Part shown: in pieces, positions 42,901 through 51,745 of the stretch
How positions within the stretch are numbered: the first letter of the stretch is position 1
How the letters are laid out: each line of letters starts with the position of its first letter
Assembly (NCBI GenBank): GCA_017631795.1
Contig: JAGBSO010000046.1
Coordinates: forward strand, 1-64,000
Reading direction: 5' to 3'
DNA from: Clostridia bacterium
GTDB lineage: Bacteria; Bacillota; Clostridia; Oscillospirales; Acutalibacteraceae
DNA length: 64,000 nt
Position numbers and translations under genes: made by a program
Notes under the pieces: model-generated
The model's input: the letters and a program-made list of their open reading frames with translations, nothing else
Databases searched by the model: none
What the model was told of the DNA's origin: nothing

Positions 42901-43929
42901 ACAAACACATATTATGATAACATAAAATATCATATTTACAGAAAAGCTGACGATTCCGATTACGAAGAGATTGCCGTTATTGACAGAAGCAATCTGTACA
43001 ACGGAAAAACAACACTTTTTGCTGATAAAAATATAGTTTCGGGAAAGAGTTATTCATATGCAGTACAATCTGAAATAATTTTCAGCAATGGTGTTTCTGC
43101 AATCAGCCCTATGTCTGATTCACTCACATTCGGCGATTCAATATTCGAAAACAGAATAACAAATATTGATATCAATGATATGAGAATTCCGCAAAACCCT
43201 CAAAGTCCCTTTGCTCGTTTAAGTTATCGTGAAACAACCAACAACGATAGTGATGAAGGTGTAAAAATCACATGGGAAAATAACGGCAATGCTGCAGGAT
43301 ATGAAATTTACAGAAAACCGTCATACGGACAGATTTACAAAAAAATCACTACCGTAACAGATTGTGTCTATATCGACAAAGATATCTCAGCAGGTCAGAG
43401 TTTCGATTATTTTGTGATTGAATATACCGGCACTGAAAACAACAAAATTTATGCTGATTGCAGCGATGTTGTTTCAATTGAATACAAATCAATCGACATT
43501 CAGAACAACAAATCAGAACTGTATACAGGCGAAGCTGTCTTACTCAACGCAACAACACATCCGTCAGACGAAAATATACAGTGGAGTGTAGATGATAATT
43601 CTGTTGCAACCATTGACAGAAACGGATTGCTTACTGCAAAATCTGCAGGCACTGTAATTGTAACAGCAACGCTCGATAACGGTCTTTCAGACAAAATTGA
43701 AATTACTGTTATTGAGAAAAACATTTCACAGGAAGTGCAGACCGGTGATGTAAACGGTGACGGTAAGCTTACAGCATCGGATGCAAGAGCTGCGCTGCGT
43801 ATGTCTGCAAAGCTTGACACTCCCACACAGACACAGTTTGCAGCAGCAGATGTAAACGGTGACGGAAAACTCACCGCTTCGGATGCACGAATCATCCTCC
43901 GGGTCTCCGCAAAACTCCAGACATTTTAA
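39922..43929 (+). CDS. large secreted multidomain protein with Big_2 and dockerin modules
   Basis: A 1335 aa protein starting GTG at 39922 with AGGAG 8 nt upstream (an earlier in-frame GTG is at 39913). Signal peptide MKKFISIFLAVLMLVTMLPL. Residues about 40-350 are repeated YxYNGYIYV-type beta segments like a beta-propeller. About 480-860 is largely helical. About 960-1190 holds two FN3-like domains (KITWENNGNAAGYEIYRK). About 1195-1270 is a Big_2 Ig-like domain (IQWSVDDNSVATIDRNGLLTAKSAG). The last 60 residues are a dockerin. The body is clearly AT-richer than both flanking genes, whereas the dockerin is not, suggesting a foreign body with a local dockerin. Function unknown. Confidence 0.82.
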   Translation: MKKFISIFLAVLMLVTMLPLSVFAENKIISKDNGNTDSFSNSYLLNATSDTDQLVCNNVRIYEYNGYIYVINNLCLYRYSLDFSEKELLLSDIGYNSNFSIYKNVIYIYGSYGGSLIAYDIDTDTSKILTETDYGTLAFYYGDNIYFEKYNKPSYQIIEYNLITNREKVIFDSSSYDLTLQDAKNNILIFSDKDSDNECINIYMYNADTSYLKSTKLTMHSRFDSFSWSSFYIQDILITDDNIYMTAGSIEGSGLFYTGDVYVSDFNSFSFKRIAGSYDKTGCELFYFKNNVYVTADYDRYGRDYGLLCIDDWTTNLCNKSIIANYGGLFLYLEKESLYLFDIETNNEKLVIDGNKYKELFKEYKEKEQKENPYLKDDYFSIYYQDLSFDGQNIAYCPSLVIPSGVYTNTGSTIHTGDMEFVSLKQETFSKNKYIADIWLNRHDAFDETVENGYINSLLSITGHISGDLAENLTDDKGFVNAVVGWKSMEVIFNPIDSTAELVYLDQNKIYQALVFDLLKQCLSNEEYKELVSSKISQVAGDLNGAFGTGSEILNELNIHDFENFKKLALGDTIEIDQKYFKILYDNFKGSEKIFKNIDNFCFIAKGIIKGASTITDFINQLSMYYTAMELSLSQSAVLYEMAKNTSAEPLKDALITIADIAKSDDFSSGLLKAICEATDKTALYLTSYIADETMKLIPIYGTLKMVYDVASSAVDILLNTNGIIDAYYLLLCTSEICDASKLSIVNLAQKYVADTTEINAGAFIESVKMYLKIINIDLQSACEFVKASNEDGLFNLAKKVDKKILSIFGFTSENTYEEVCQSKDNIIISVELMYDWLETSWVLDESYLKSDYPDVYPIYAKQEIIKKTYTPVATNVRINKDGKTELQFGYIPWVDGIEIKENISGNLKYYSSNWTDIITCYNESKKDVFPKTYAAVSYFNSEQGKVYSNISDEYSVKLPLMTPCVTIPTFRDLMTTHYGNRNTGITIAITDNTNTYYDNIKYHIYRKADDSDYEEIAVIDRSNLYNGKTTLFADKNIVSGKSYSYAVQSEIIFSNGVSAISPMSDSLTFGDSIFENRITNIDINDMRIPQNPQSPFARLSYRETTNNDSDEGVKITWENNGNAAGYEIYRKPSYGQIYKKITTVTDCVYIDKDISAGQSFDYFVIEYTGTENNKIYADCSDVVSIEYKSIDIQNNKSELYTGEAVLLNATTHPSDENIQWSVDDNSVATIDRNGLLTAKSAGTVIVTATLDNGLSDKIEITVIEKNISQEVQTGDVNGDGKLTASDARAALRMSAKLDTPTQTQFAAADVNGDGKLTASDARIILRVSAKLQTF

Positions 43930-43972
43930 TCAAACCCACGGACTGTGTCAATTCGGCACAGTCCTTAAATTT
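43744..43972 (+). repeat. dockerin-plus-terminator segment, copy 2
   Basis: See copy 1 at 39623-39850. The two copies share the same terminal residues (RVSAKLQTF), stop codon context and terminator. Confidence 0.9.
43940..43972 (+). terminator. terminator of the large dockerin protein gene
   Basis: GGACTGTG-tcaattcgg-CACAGTCC followed by TTAAATTTT; same hairpin as at 39819. Confidence 0.85.
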
Positions 43973-43976
43973 TCTA

Positions 43977-44005
43977 TTGACTATTTCTTTTTTATGGTAT
44001 ATAAT
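43977..44005 (+). promoter_or_regulatory. promoter of the alaS T-box transcript
   Basis: TTGACT (43977-43982), 17 bp spacer, TATAAT (44000-44005). Confidence 0.8.
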
Positions 44006-44013
44006 AATACCGT

Positions 44014-44240
44014 TAATATTGAATTGCTGTGAAGAGCAGAATTCATCAGGATGTTTTCAGAGAGCAGTCGGTTGGTGTGAGACTGTATCGGAATGATGAT
44101 GTGCCGGCTCGGAGCAAGATTGCGATGAGCAATCCGTATGCTGTGCGTTAAACAGAAACGAGTGGTGCGTTATGCACAATTCAGGTGGTACCGTGGGATT
44201 TTTCTCACCCTGATTTGTCATAGGGCATTTTTTTATTTTT
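44014..44240 (+). promoter_or_regulatory. T-box leader of alaS
   Basis: Contains the stem I signature AGAGAGCAGTCGGTTGGTG (about 44060-44078), a GGCTCGGAGC stem edge and the T-box core AGGTGGTACCGTGG (about 44183-44196), followed by TCAGGTG...CACCCTGA and a T-rich tract. A GCC at 44103-44105 is a candidate alanine specifier. Uncharged tRNA-Ala should stabilise the antiterminator and allow alaS transcription. Confidence 0.88.
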
Positions 44241-44256
44241 CAGGAGGTTGATTCCA

Positions 44257-46893
44257 ATGAAATGGACAGGTCTTAACGAATTAAGAGAAAAGTATTTAGC
44301 ATTTTTTGAGTCAAAAGAACATCTCAGACTCCCCAGTTTTTCACTTGTACCCCAGGGTGACAAGAGTATTCTGCTTATCAACGCAGGTATGACACCCATG
44401 AAAAAATACTTCACCGGCGAAGTTACTCCCCCCAGAAAGAGAGTTACAACCTGCCAGAAGTGTATCCGTACACCCGATATTGAGAATGTTGGTAAAACAG
44501 CACGTCACGGCACATATTTCGAAATGCTCGGCAACTTCTCATTCGGTGATTACTTCAAGCACGAAGCTACTGCATGGGCTTGGGAATTCTTCACAAAGGT
44601 GCTTGAAATCCCCGAAGAGCTTCTTTATGTCAGCGTTTATCTTGAAGACGACGAAGCTTTTGACATCTGGACAAAAGAAGTGGGCGTTGACCCGTCACAC
44701 ATGGTACGTTTCGGCAAAGAAGACAATTTCTGGGAACACGGTGCAGGTCCCTGCGGTCCTTGTTCAGAAATTTACTTCGACAGAGGCCCCGACAAGGGTT
44801 GTGGCAGCCCTGACTGTAAAGTAGGCTGTGACTGCGACAGATTCATCGAAGTCTGGAACCTTGTTTTCACTCAGTTTGAAAACGACGGCAACAACAACTA
44901 TACACGTCTTGCAAATCCCAATATCGACACAGGTATGGGTCTTGAAAGACTTGCATGCGTTATGCAGGATGTTGACAACCTTTTCGAGGTTGACACAGTG
45001 CAGAACATCATGAAGCACATCATCTCCATCGCAGGTATCAACTACCACGACGATGCAAAGAAGGATATTTCACTGCGTGTTATCACAGACCACATCAGAA
45101 GCACAACATTCATGGTCGGCGACGGTGTTCTTCCTTCAAACAGCGGCAGAGGTTACGTTCTCAGAAGACTTCTCCGTCGTGCTGCAAGACACGGCAGACT
45201 CATCGGCATTGACAGACCTTTCCTTGCTGAAGTTTGCGACACTGTTATTGCAGAAAACTCAAATGCTTATCCCAATCTTGTTGAAAAGCAGGACTACATC
45301 AAGAAAGTCATTGCTATGGAAGAAGAAAGCTTCTATAAGACAATCGACTCAGGTCTTGTTCTCCTGAACGAAATGATGGACAATGCAAAAGACGGCATCA
45401 TTTCAGGCGAAGATGCGTTCAAGCTTCAGGACACATACGGATTCCCCATTGACCTTACAAAGGAAATCGCTGCTGAAAAGAACATGTCTGTTGATGAAGA
45501 AAAATTCCGTCAGCTTGTTGAAGAAGCAAGACTCAAGGCAAAGAATGCAAAGAGAAATGCTGCTGACTCTGACTGGAGAAACAACGGCGTTTCATTCAAG
45601 GATGTTGCAAAGACTCAATTCACAGGTTATACAGAAAATAATACAGAAGCAACAGTTCTTGCACTTGTTTCAGACGGTGAAAGAAAAGATTTCATCAATG
45701 ACGGTGACGATGCTGTTATCGTGCTTGACAACACTTCTTTCTATGCAGAAAGCGGCGGTCAGGTTGGTGACACAGGTGTTATCACAATCGGTGAGAGCAC
45801 ATTTGAAGTCACAAACACAACAAAAGATCCCGACGGTATCTGGCTTCATCACGGTACACTCACAGGCGACAGCGTAAAAATCGGTGACAAGGCTGTTACT
45901 GTTTACAATGCAGAAGCAAGAAAAGCTATCATGAGAAACCATACTGCTGCTCATCTTCTTCAGGCTGCACTCAGAGAAGTACTCGGCACTCATGTTGAGC
46001 AGGCAGGTCAGCTTGTTGATGCAAACGAAGTACGTTTTGACTTCACACACTTCACAGGTATGACAAGTGATGAACTCAAAAAGGTTGAAGACCTTGTAAA
46101 CGAAATCATCCTTGAAGCTGAAGATGTTCTCAACAAGGAAATGCCCATCGAAGAAGCAAAGGCTATGGGCGCAATGGCTCTCTTCGGTGAAAAATACGGC
46201 GATGTTGTAAGAGTTGTAAAAGCAGGCGATTTCTCCACAGAACTCTGCGGCGGTACTCATGTTGACAACACAGGCAAACTCGGTCTTTTCAAGATCGTTT
46301 CAGAATCTTCAGTTGCTGCAGGTGTAAGAAGAATTCAGGCTGTAACAGGCAAGAATGTTCTTAAATACATCGACGAAAAGAATGAACTCATTTACTCAGC
46401 TGCTGATGCTCTCAAGCTCGGCAACGCTGCACAGCTCGCAAGCAAGACTGCAGCAGTTGCAGCTGAACTCAAGGCTAAGGAAAAGGAAATTGAAGCTCTC
46501 AAGGCTGAAATGGCAAAGGCTCAGTCAGCATCACTTCTTGACAATGCAACAGAGGTGAACGGCATCAGGATCATCTCTGCAGACATCGGTGAAGGCGGTG
46601 CTGAAAAGGTAAGAGCAATGCTCGACTCTGCAAAGAATTTCGGCGATGACATCATCATGATCGCTGCATCAGTTGTAAAAGAAAAAGGCACAGTTTCATT
46701 CGGTTGTATGTGCGGTAAGGGTGCAATTGCAAAGGGTGCTCACGCAGGTAACATCGTAAGAGAAATCGCGAAGATTGCAGGCGGTTCAGGCGGCGGTAAA
46801 CCCGACAGCGCTATGGCTGGTGGTAAGGATATCACAAAGGTATCTGAAGCTGTTGAAAAGTCAGCAGAAATCGCATCATCTTTCCTTAAATAA
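44257..46893 (+). CDS. alaS: alanyl-tRNA synthetase
   Basis: An 878 aa protein starting at MKWTGLNELREKYL (44257), with AGGAGG 9 nt upstream. It has the class II core (SFSLVPQGDKSILLINAGM, HGTYFEMLGNFSFGDYF), the editing domain with HTAAHLLQAALREVLG and CGGTHVDNTG zinc/editing motifs, a coiled coil and the C-terminal DHHA1 domain (GGSGGGKPDSAMAGG). Full length for the family. The T-box leader indicates control by tRNA-Ala charging. hinT follows 12 nt later. Confidence 0.98.
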   Translation: MKWTGLNELREKYLAFFESKEHLRLPSFSLVPQGDKSILLINAGMTPMKKYFTGEVTPPRKRVTTCQKCIRTPDIENVGKTARHGTYFEMLGNFSFGDYFKHEATAWAWEFFTKVLEIPEELLYVSVYLEDDEAFDIWTKEVGVDPSHMVRFGKEDNFWEHGAGPCGPCSEIYFDRGPDKGCGSPDCKVGCDCDRFIEVWNLVFTQFENDGNNNYTRLANPNIDTGMGLERLACVMQDVDNLFEVDTVQNIMKHIISIAGINYHDDAKKDISLRVITDHIRSTTFMVGDGVLPSNSGRGYVLRRLLRRAARHGRLIGIDRPFLAEVCDTVIAENSNAYPNLVEKQDYIKKVIAMEEESFYKTIDSGLVLLNEMMDNAKDGIISGEDAFKLQDTYGFPIDLTKEIAAEKNMSVDEEKFRQLVEEARLKAKNAKRNAADSDWRNNGVSFKDVAKTQFTGYTENNTEATVLALVSDGERKDFINDGDDAVIVLDNTSFYAESGGQVGDTGVITIGESTFEVTNTTKDPDGIWLHHGTLTGDSVKIGDKAVTVYNAEARKAIMRNHTAAHLLQAALREVLGTHVEQAGQLVDANEVRFDFTHFTGMTSDELKKVEDLVNEIILEAEDVLNKEMPIEEAKAMGAMALFGEKYGDVVRVVKAGDFSTELCGGTHVDNTGKLGLFKIVSESSVAAGVRRIQAVTGKNVLKYIDEKNELIYSAADALKLGNAAQLASKTAAVAAELKAKEKEIEALKAEMAKAQSASLLDNATEVNGIRIISADIGEGGAEKVRAMLDSAKNFGDDIIMIAASVVKEKGTVSFGCMCGKGAIAKGAHAGNIVREIAKIAGGSGGGKPDSAMAGGKDITKVSEAVEKSAEIASSFLK

Positions 46894-46905
46894 GAGGTGA
46901 CAAAA

Positions 46906-47247
46906 ATGAACGATTGTCTTTTCTGTAAAATAATCAGGGGCGAAATCCCCTCATCAGAAGTCTATGAAGATGAACTCGTTTATGCGTTCAACGATATCGC
47001 TCCCGCAGCACCTGTTCATGTTCTCATAATCCCCAAGGAACACATCACTTCTGCGGCAGATATCAATGCAGACAATTCAAAGGTTGTGGCTCACATCTTT
47101 GAAGTTGCAGCAAAGATTGCAGAAGAAAAGGGACTCTCTGACGGTTTCAGAGTTGTCACAAACTGTGGTGACAGCGCAGGTCAGACTGTAAAACATCTTC
47201 ATTTCCATCTGCTTGCAGGCAGAGATATGACATGGCCTCCCGGCTAA
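46906..47247 (+). CDS. hinT: HIT family nucleotide-binding protein (HinT)
   Basis: A 113 aa protein starting at MNDCLFCKIIRGEIPSSEV, with AGAGG 8 nt upstream. The active site is HLHFHLLAG near the C-terminus; CLFCK is the typical N-terminal zinc-type motif. HinT hydrolyses purine nucleoside phosphoramidates, including aminoacyl-AMP by-products, which makes its position directly after alaS sensible. Confidence 0.95.
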   Translation: MNDCLFCKIIRGEIPSSEVYEDELVYAFNDIAPAAPVHVLIIPKEHITSAADINADNSKVVAHIFEVAAKIAEEKGLSDGFRVVTNCGDSAGQTVKHLHFHLLAGRDMTWPPG

Positions 47248-47259
47248 AATAAAAATCAC

Positions 47260-47295
47260 AAAAAGACCGCAGAAGCTTTTCTTTTGCGGTCTTAA
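47260..47295 (+). terminator. terminator after hinT
   Basis: AAAGACCGCA...TTGCGGTCTT, 8-10 bp stem, just before the next ribosome binding site. The T-run is weak, so read-through into comEC is possible. Confidence 0.7.
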
Positions 47296-47317
47296 AATAT
47301 TCAGGAGGTGAAAAGAT

Positions 47318-49513
47318 ATGGCAAGACCCTTTGTTATCATCGGCAGTGATATTGCAGCGACTCTGTTGCTCATAACATGTCTGCCGTCGGGAATTGTTCC
47401 GATTTTGGCAGCTGTTTCGGCAATTGCCGGTATATTGTGCCTGATTCTCATAAGAAAAGCAGAATTCATGAAAACTGCATTTGTTGTTTTTCTTGCAGTC
47501 TGTCTTGCTGCATCTTCTTTTCTTCTGAAATCTGCTGTCTCATATTACCCTGCGTTGCAGTATGCCACGGAGCAGAAGTCCGTTGTGACAGGCAGACTGC
47601 ATGAAATGAAAGTTTATGACGACATTTATTACTACATTCTTGATGATATGCAGATAAATGACTCGGTGAAAACAAAACATAAAATCAGAATAACCCATGA
47701 AAACTATTTTGATGCAAAACCCGATGATGTGATGACTTTCACCGTCATGCGTATAAACGGTGAAACTGACATTCCGCCTTTTTACATGCCGGATGAAGAC
47801 GATATTTATCTTTATGCTTACAGCGATGCAGCTCCCGACATAACAGAAGCTGAAAAGCACACTCTCAATTATTACATGTACGGAATAAGAAACTTTGTTG
47901 CCGACACGCTCAGCAAAAACATGGAAAATGATACAGCAGGAGCAATAAATGCAATGATGACAGGTGACAAGAATTATCTGTCCCGGGAAATTATGAATAT
48001 ATTCGGGCATTCGGGGATTTCACATCTTTTTGCAGTTTCAGGTTTTCATCTGTCTTTGTGGACTTCGGCAATTTTTGTATTCTTTGATAAACTCAGCAAA
48101 AAGCTGAAAACCGCAGCAAATATTACTGCCGCTGTTTTTGTGCTGTTTTTCATGGCATTGACAGGTTTCACACCTTCTGTTGTAAGAGCAGGTATCATGA
48201 TGCTGATTCTGATTGCAGGGCATCTGGCAAAACACAAATCGGATTCCGTAAATTCCCTTTTTATTGCGCTATCGCTGATACTCGTTATAAATCCCTACTG
48301 TCTGACAAGCACATCATTGCAGATGTCTTTTCTTGCAACGCTGGGAATTGTCACGCTGGCAGAAGCTGTCACCGAGCCTGTGCTGAAACTTTACAGAAAA
48401 ATCAGAGCGAAATCTGTTTTCAGAACGATTTTTACATTTTATACAAGCTGCACGATTTCTCTTATTGCCACAATCTTCACATGCCCTGTAAGTGCCGCAG
48501 TTTTCGGTTATTATTCATTCTTCGCTCCGCTTACAAATCTGCTGTGTCTGCCGGTAGCACAACTTATCATGCCGCTTAGCAGTCTGGGAATTGCAACATC
48601 GTTTTTCAGACCCCTTTCGGGTATATTTTTCACAATCTGCGGGTGGCTGATGAAATATATTCTGTTTGTGGCTGAAAAAATAAGCAATATAAACTTTGCA
48701 ACAGTCAATTCAACAATGCTGACTGTCCGGATTGCACTTTTTGCGATGCTTGCTGTAACGATAATTCTGATATGCTTTTTTGAATACAAAATGAAACACC
48801 TGCGGATTATCGCAGCATTTTCTGCCATCTGTTTTCTGACAATTTCCCTTTCAGTTTTTGCTTTTGAGCAGACTTCATGTTCATTTTACATTCCGTCTGT
48901 CGGCAACGGCACTGCAATAGTCTGCAACATAAACGGCAAAAAGCTTGTTATCGGTTGCGGCGGTGAAAAATACTATGACTACAGGTTTTCCGACACGCTG
49001 AATACAGTCACATTCAGGAATATTGATTTGCTTCTGATTCCCCGTGCAACACAGACTGAGGCTTCATTTGCAAGGCAGATTCTGAAAAATTATAACATTG
49101 ATTCCGTTGTCACATGCAATGATATTCACAGCGCTGAAATTGAAAAGGTGCTTCCCGAAGATGTTATCCGCGGGGAAATTCTGAATATACCGATTGACGA
49201 AAAGACAAATCTGGTGTATATTAATAATGGAGATTTTTCAGGTGCAAGAATCGGGTCACCTGATTTTGAATGTACGGTGCTTTTCAGAGCAGGAAGTGAC
49301 TTTTCCGCACTGCCTGAAAGCTGGAAAAAGGGCAATCTTCTGATTTCAAGACAATCGTTGCCCGATGCAGACATAAATTTTGACAAAATCATTCTTTCAA
49401 CGGATTCTGATGCGGTTTACACAAACGGTGATATCACATCCACATCCGTTGACGGAAATATACTATACACTTTCAACCGATACACAGGAGCAGAATGCTA
49501 TGCAGATAAATGA
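47318..49513 (+). CDS. comEC: ComEC/Rec2-type DNA uptake channel with degenerate C-terminal MBL domain
   Basis: A 731 aa protein with several N-terminal helices, an OB-like loop region (about 75-170) and the Competence domain (about 190-470) with MTGDKNYLSREIMNIFGHSGISHLFAVSGFH and many membrane segments. The C-terminal beta-lactamase-like domain begins at about 525 (FYIPSVGNGTAIVCNINGKK). Where active ComEC has DVGQGD and HxHxDH, this has SVGNGT and LLIPRATQTEAS, so the metal ligands are absent. AGGAGG before ATG. holA overlaps its end by 14 nt. Confidence 0.85.
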   Translation: MARPFVIIGSDIAATLLLITCLPSGIVPILAAVSAIAGILCLILIRKAEFMKTAFVVFLAVCLAASSFLLKSAVSYYPALQYATEQKSVVTGRLHEMKVYDDIYYYILDDMQINDSVKTKHKIRITHENYFDAKPDDVMTFTVMRINGETDIPPFYMPDEDDIYLYAYSDAAPDITEAEKHTLNYYMYGIRNFVADTLSKNMENDTAGAINAMMTGDKNYLSREIMNIFGHSGISHLFAVSGFHLSLWTSAIFVFFDKLSKKLKTAANITAAVFVLFFMALTGFTPSVVRAGIMMLILIAGHLAKHKSDSVNSLFIALSLILVINPYCLTSTSLQMSFLATLGIVTLAEAVTEPVLKLYRKIRAKSVFRTIFTFYTSCTISLIATIFTCPVSAAVFGYYSFFAPLTNLLCLPVAQLIMPLSSLGIATSFFRPLSGIFFTICGWLMKYILFVAEKISNINFATVNSTMLTVRIALFAMLAVTIILICFFEYKMKHLRIIAAFSAICFLTISLSVFAFEQTSCSFYIPSVGNGTAIVCNINGKKLVIGCGGEKYYDYRFSDTLNTVTFRNIDLLLIPRATQTEASFARQILKNYNIDSVVTCNDIHSAEIEKVLPEDVIRGEILNIPIDEKTNLVYINNGDFSGARIGSPDFECTVLFRAGSDFSALPESWKKGNLLISRQSLPDADINFDKIILSTDSDAVYTNGDITSTSVDGNILYTFNRYTGAECYADK

Positions 49514-50549
49514 CGAAGCAACCATAAAAAAACATATAAAAGATGCTCAGTTGTCATCGCTTTATTTCGTTTACGGTGATGAAAGCTATCTTGCAACATT
49601 CTATGCAAACTCATTGGCATCATCCATCACAGACACTTCGGGAATGAGCTTCAATTACTACTATTTTGATTCGGAAACGGTGAATTTCGATTCCGTTTAC
49701 GAAGCTGCGGAAACTCTGCCCGTCATGAGTGACAGAGTCTGCATTTTCATTAAGGACTTCCCCTTTCTCAAAACTCCCGCAGACGAACTGAAACTGTATA
49801 CGGAATATTTTGAAAAAATCCCCGACACATCAACAATCATTTTCCTTATGGCGAATACAGAAGTTGATGTTAAGCAGAATCAGAAATGGAAAACCATCCT
49901 TGACACATTCAACAAAAACGGTGTCATATTCTGCCTGTCAAAACGTACGGACAGTCAGGTTGCAGACCTGCTTGTGCGATCTGCAGGAAAAAGAAACACT
50001 TCAATTTCACGGGAAACTGCAGAATATTTCATATCCATCGTAGGCAATGAAATGACTGTGCTTCTCAATGAATTTGACAAACTCTGCGCTTTTTCAGGCG
50101 GAAAAGAAATCACCCGTGAAATGATTGACACAATTTCAATCAAATCCGTTGAAGCATCTGTTTTTGACCTGACAACTGCCATAAACACAGGCAAAAACGA
50201 CAGAGCTTTTGAGATTCTTTCCGAGCTTATCAAAAATAAAACAGAGCCTACAATCATCATCGGCACGCTGGCTTTCGGCTATGTGGATATTTACAGAGCA
50301 AAAATCGCAGCTGCAAACAGAATGAATACGCGTGACGTTGTGAATGCTTTCGCTTCATACAAAGGCAAGACTTTCAGACTCGACAAGGCTGCATCTTCTG
50401 CAAGAAATCTGACAATAGAACAGATTAAAGAGCTGATTAATGCTGTTTCCGAAGCCGATATAAAAATAAAATCATTTTCAGTTGACAACAACGTGATTCT
50501 TGTTGAGCTTCTTGCAAAACTTCTTTATATTGCAGGTGAAAGAAGATGA
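49500..50549 (+). CDS. holA: DNA polymerase III delta subunit
   Basis: A 349 aa protein starting at MQINDEATIKKHI (49500), with AGGAG 9 nt upstream; the longer frame runs into comEC. SLYFVYGDESYL is the N-terminal HolA motif. Later helices (LNEFDKLCAFSGGKEIT, IKSVEASVFDLTTAI) are typical of the clamp-loader wrench subunit. It loads the sliding clamp at replication. The comEC-holA order is common in Firmicutes. Confidence 0.92.
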   Translation: MQINDEATIKKHIKDAQLSSLYFVYGDESYLATFYANSLASSITDTSGMSFNYYYFDSETVNFDSVYEAAETLPVMSDRVCIFIKDFPFLKTPADELKLYTEYFEKIPDTSTIIFLMANTEVDVKQNQKWKTILDTFNKNGVIFCLSKRTDSQVADLLVRSAGKRNTSISRETAEYFISIVGNEMTVLLNEFDKLCAFSGGKEITREMIDTISIKSVEASVFDLTTAINTGKNDRAFEILSELIKNKTEPTIIIGTLAFGYVDIYRAKIAAANRMNTRDVVNAFASYKGKTFRLDKAASSARNLTIEQIKELINAVSEADIKIKSFSVDNNVILVELLAKLLYIAGERR

Positions 50550-51139
50550 TAAAGCTTGACAAGCCCGTTATTGTTGAAGGCAAATACGATAAAATCAGGC
50601 TGTCTGATTTTCTTGATGCCGTCATAATCGAAACTGACGGATTCAGAATTTTCTCTGACAAGGAAAAAAGAGCTTTTATAAGAAACTTAGCAAAAACAAA
50701 GGGCATCATCGTTATGACAGACAGTGATTCGGCAGGTTTCAGAATCAGGAATTTCATCAGAAACATAGCATCTGACGGTGAAGTCATAAATGTCTATATC
50801 CCCGATGTTTTCGGAAAAGAAAAACGCAAAACAGAGCCGTCAAAAGAGGGAAAACTCGGTGTTGAAGGTCTCTCACGTGAAATCATAACGGATGCACTGA
50901 CAAAAGCAGGTGTGTTTCATTCGGAAACAGAAAAAACAGAAACACGTCAGGTGACCGTCACAGACCTTTTTGAAGACGGTTTCACAGGCAGTGATAATTC
51001 ACGTGAGCGCAAAGAAAAGCTCCTGAAGAAGCTCTCATTGCCTTCTAAGATGTCAAACAGTCAGCTTCTGAAACTCATAAACACTTTCATGTCTTATGAA
51101 GACTACAAAAAAGCCGCAGATGAAATTTCTGACGGTTGA
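50546..51139 (+). CDS. rnmV: ribonuclease M5 (Toprim), 5S rRNA maturase
   Basis: A 197 aa protein. Toprim motifs IVEGKYDKI (catalytic Glu) and VMTDSDSAGFRIRN (DxD) lie in the first 80 residues, with a C-terminal region typical of M5. It trims 5S rRNA precursors. It overlaps holA by ATGA. No rRNA operon is in the window. Confidence 0.9.
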   Translation: MIKLDKPVIVEGKYDKIRLSDFLDAVIIETDGFRIFSDKEKRAFIRNLAKTKGIIVMTDSDSAGFRIRNFIRNIASDGEVINVYIPDVFGKEKRKTEPSKEGKLGVEGLSREIITDALTKAGVFHSETEKTETRQVTVTDLFEDGFTGSDNSRERKEKLLKKLSLPSKMSNSQLLKLINTFMSYEDYKKAADEISDG

Positions 51140-51182
51140 CAAGAACAGCAATTCAATATAAAATATCATCGGAGATGATAAA

Positions 51183-51713
51183 ATGAAAAGAAAAAAACTG
51201 CTGACAGCAGGTATATGTCTTATAATCGCAAGTGTGCTTGTCATTACAGGCGTTGCAGTTGCAAAACATAAATTCACAGCATCATCGGGCGAAACAGTTT
51301 CGCAGATTCTCAACAGAGTGAACATTGAAGTTTCCGCAACCGAGTTTACCTATGACCGTGCAGAAAAAGACGGTATGCTCGAATGCAGGACACTGGTTTC
51401 TATAGAAAAAACAGAGCCTGATTTTTACGGTCTGCTTCACAGCATAACTATCAGCGGAAGCGAAACAGGTTATGTCATGTATACCGCAGGCAAAAACAAC
51501 GGCGATGCACTTCTGCCCGAAGAAGTTTTGCTGCCCGTGAATGAAGACGGTGTTTATCCCCTTGAATGGGAAATTGCTTTCACAATCCCCTATGAAGAAG
51601 GAAAAAACACCTATGAAGTGTCACTTGACATAAACTACTCGACGGGTGTAAAACACAATCTTGCACAGCGATACATGACAAGTATTCCCCTGACATTGAC
51701 AGTTGAAAACTAA
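51183..51713 (+). CDS. hypothetical exported or membrane-anchored protein
   Basis: A 176 aa protein with an N-terminal signal-anchor (about 7-27) and an extracellular beta-rich domain. No family recognised. GGAG lies 9 nt before ATG. It follows rnmV by 43 bp and is probably the last gene of the transcript, since a terminator follows. Confidence 0.7.
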   Translation: MKRKKLLTAGICLIIASVLVITGVAVAKHKFTASSGETVSQILNRVNIEVSATEFTYDRAEKDGMLECRTLVSIEKTEPDFYGLLHSITISGSETGYVMYTAGKNNGDALLPEEVLLPVNEDGVYPLEWEIAFTIPYEEGKNTYEVSLDINYSTGVKHNLAQRYMTSIPLTLTVEN

Positions 51714-51717
51714 AAAA

Positions 51718-51743
51718 AACAGTCGCATAAGCGGCTGTTTTCT
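51718..51743. terminator. terminator between convergent genes
   Basis: AACAGTCGC-ataa-GCGGCTGTT followed by TTCTGTTT, with an A-run on the other side, so probably bidirectional. Confidence 0.85.
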
Positions 51744-51745
51744 GT

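Noticed and set aside
45670..46260. 196-codon minus-strand ORF
   Set aside because: Antisense to alaS, which is clearly coding.
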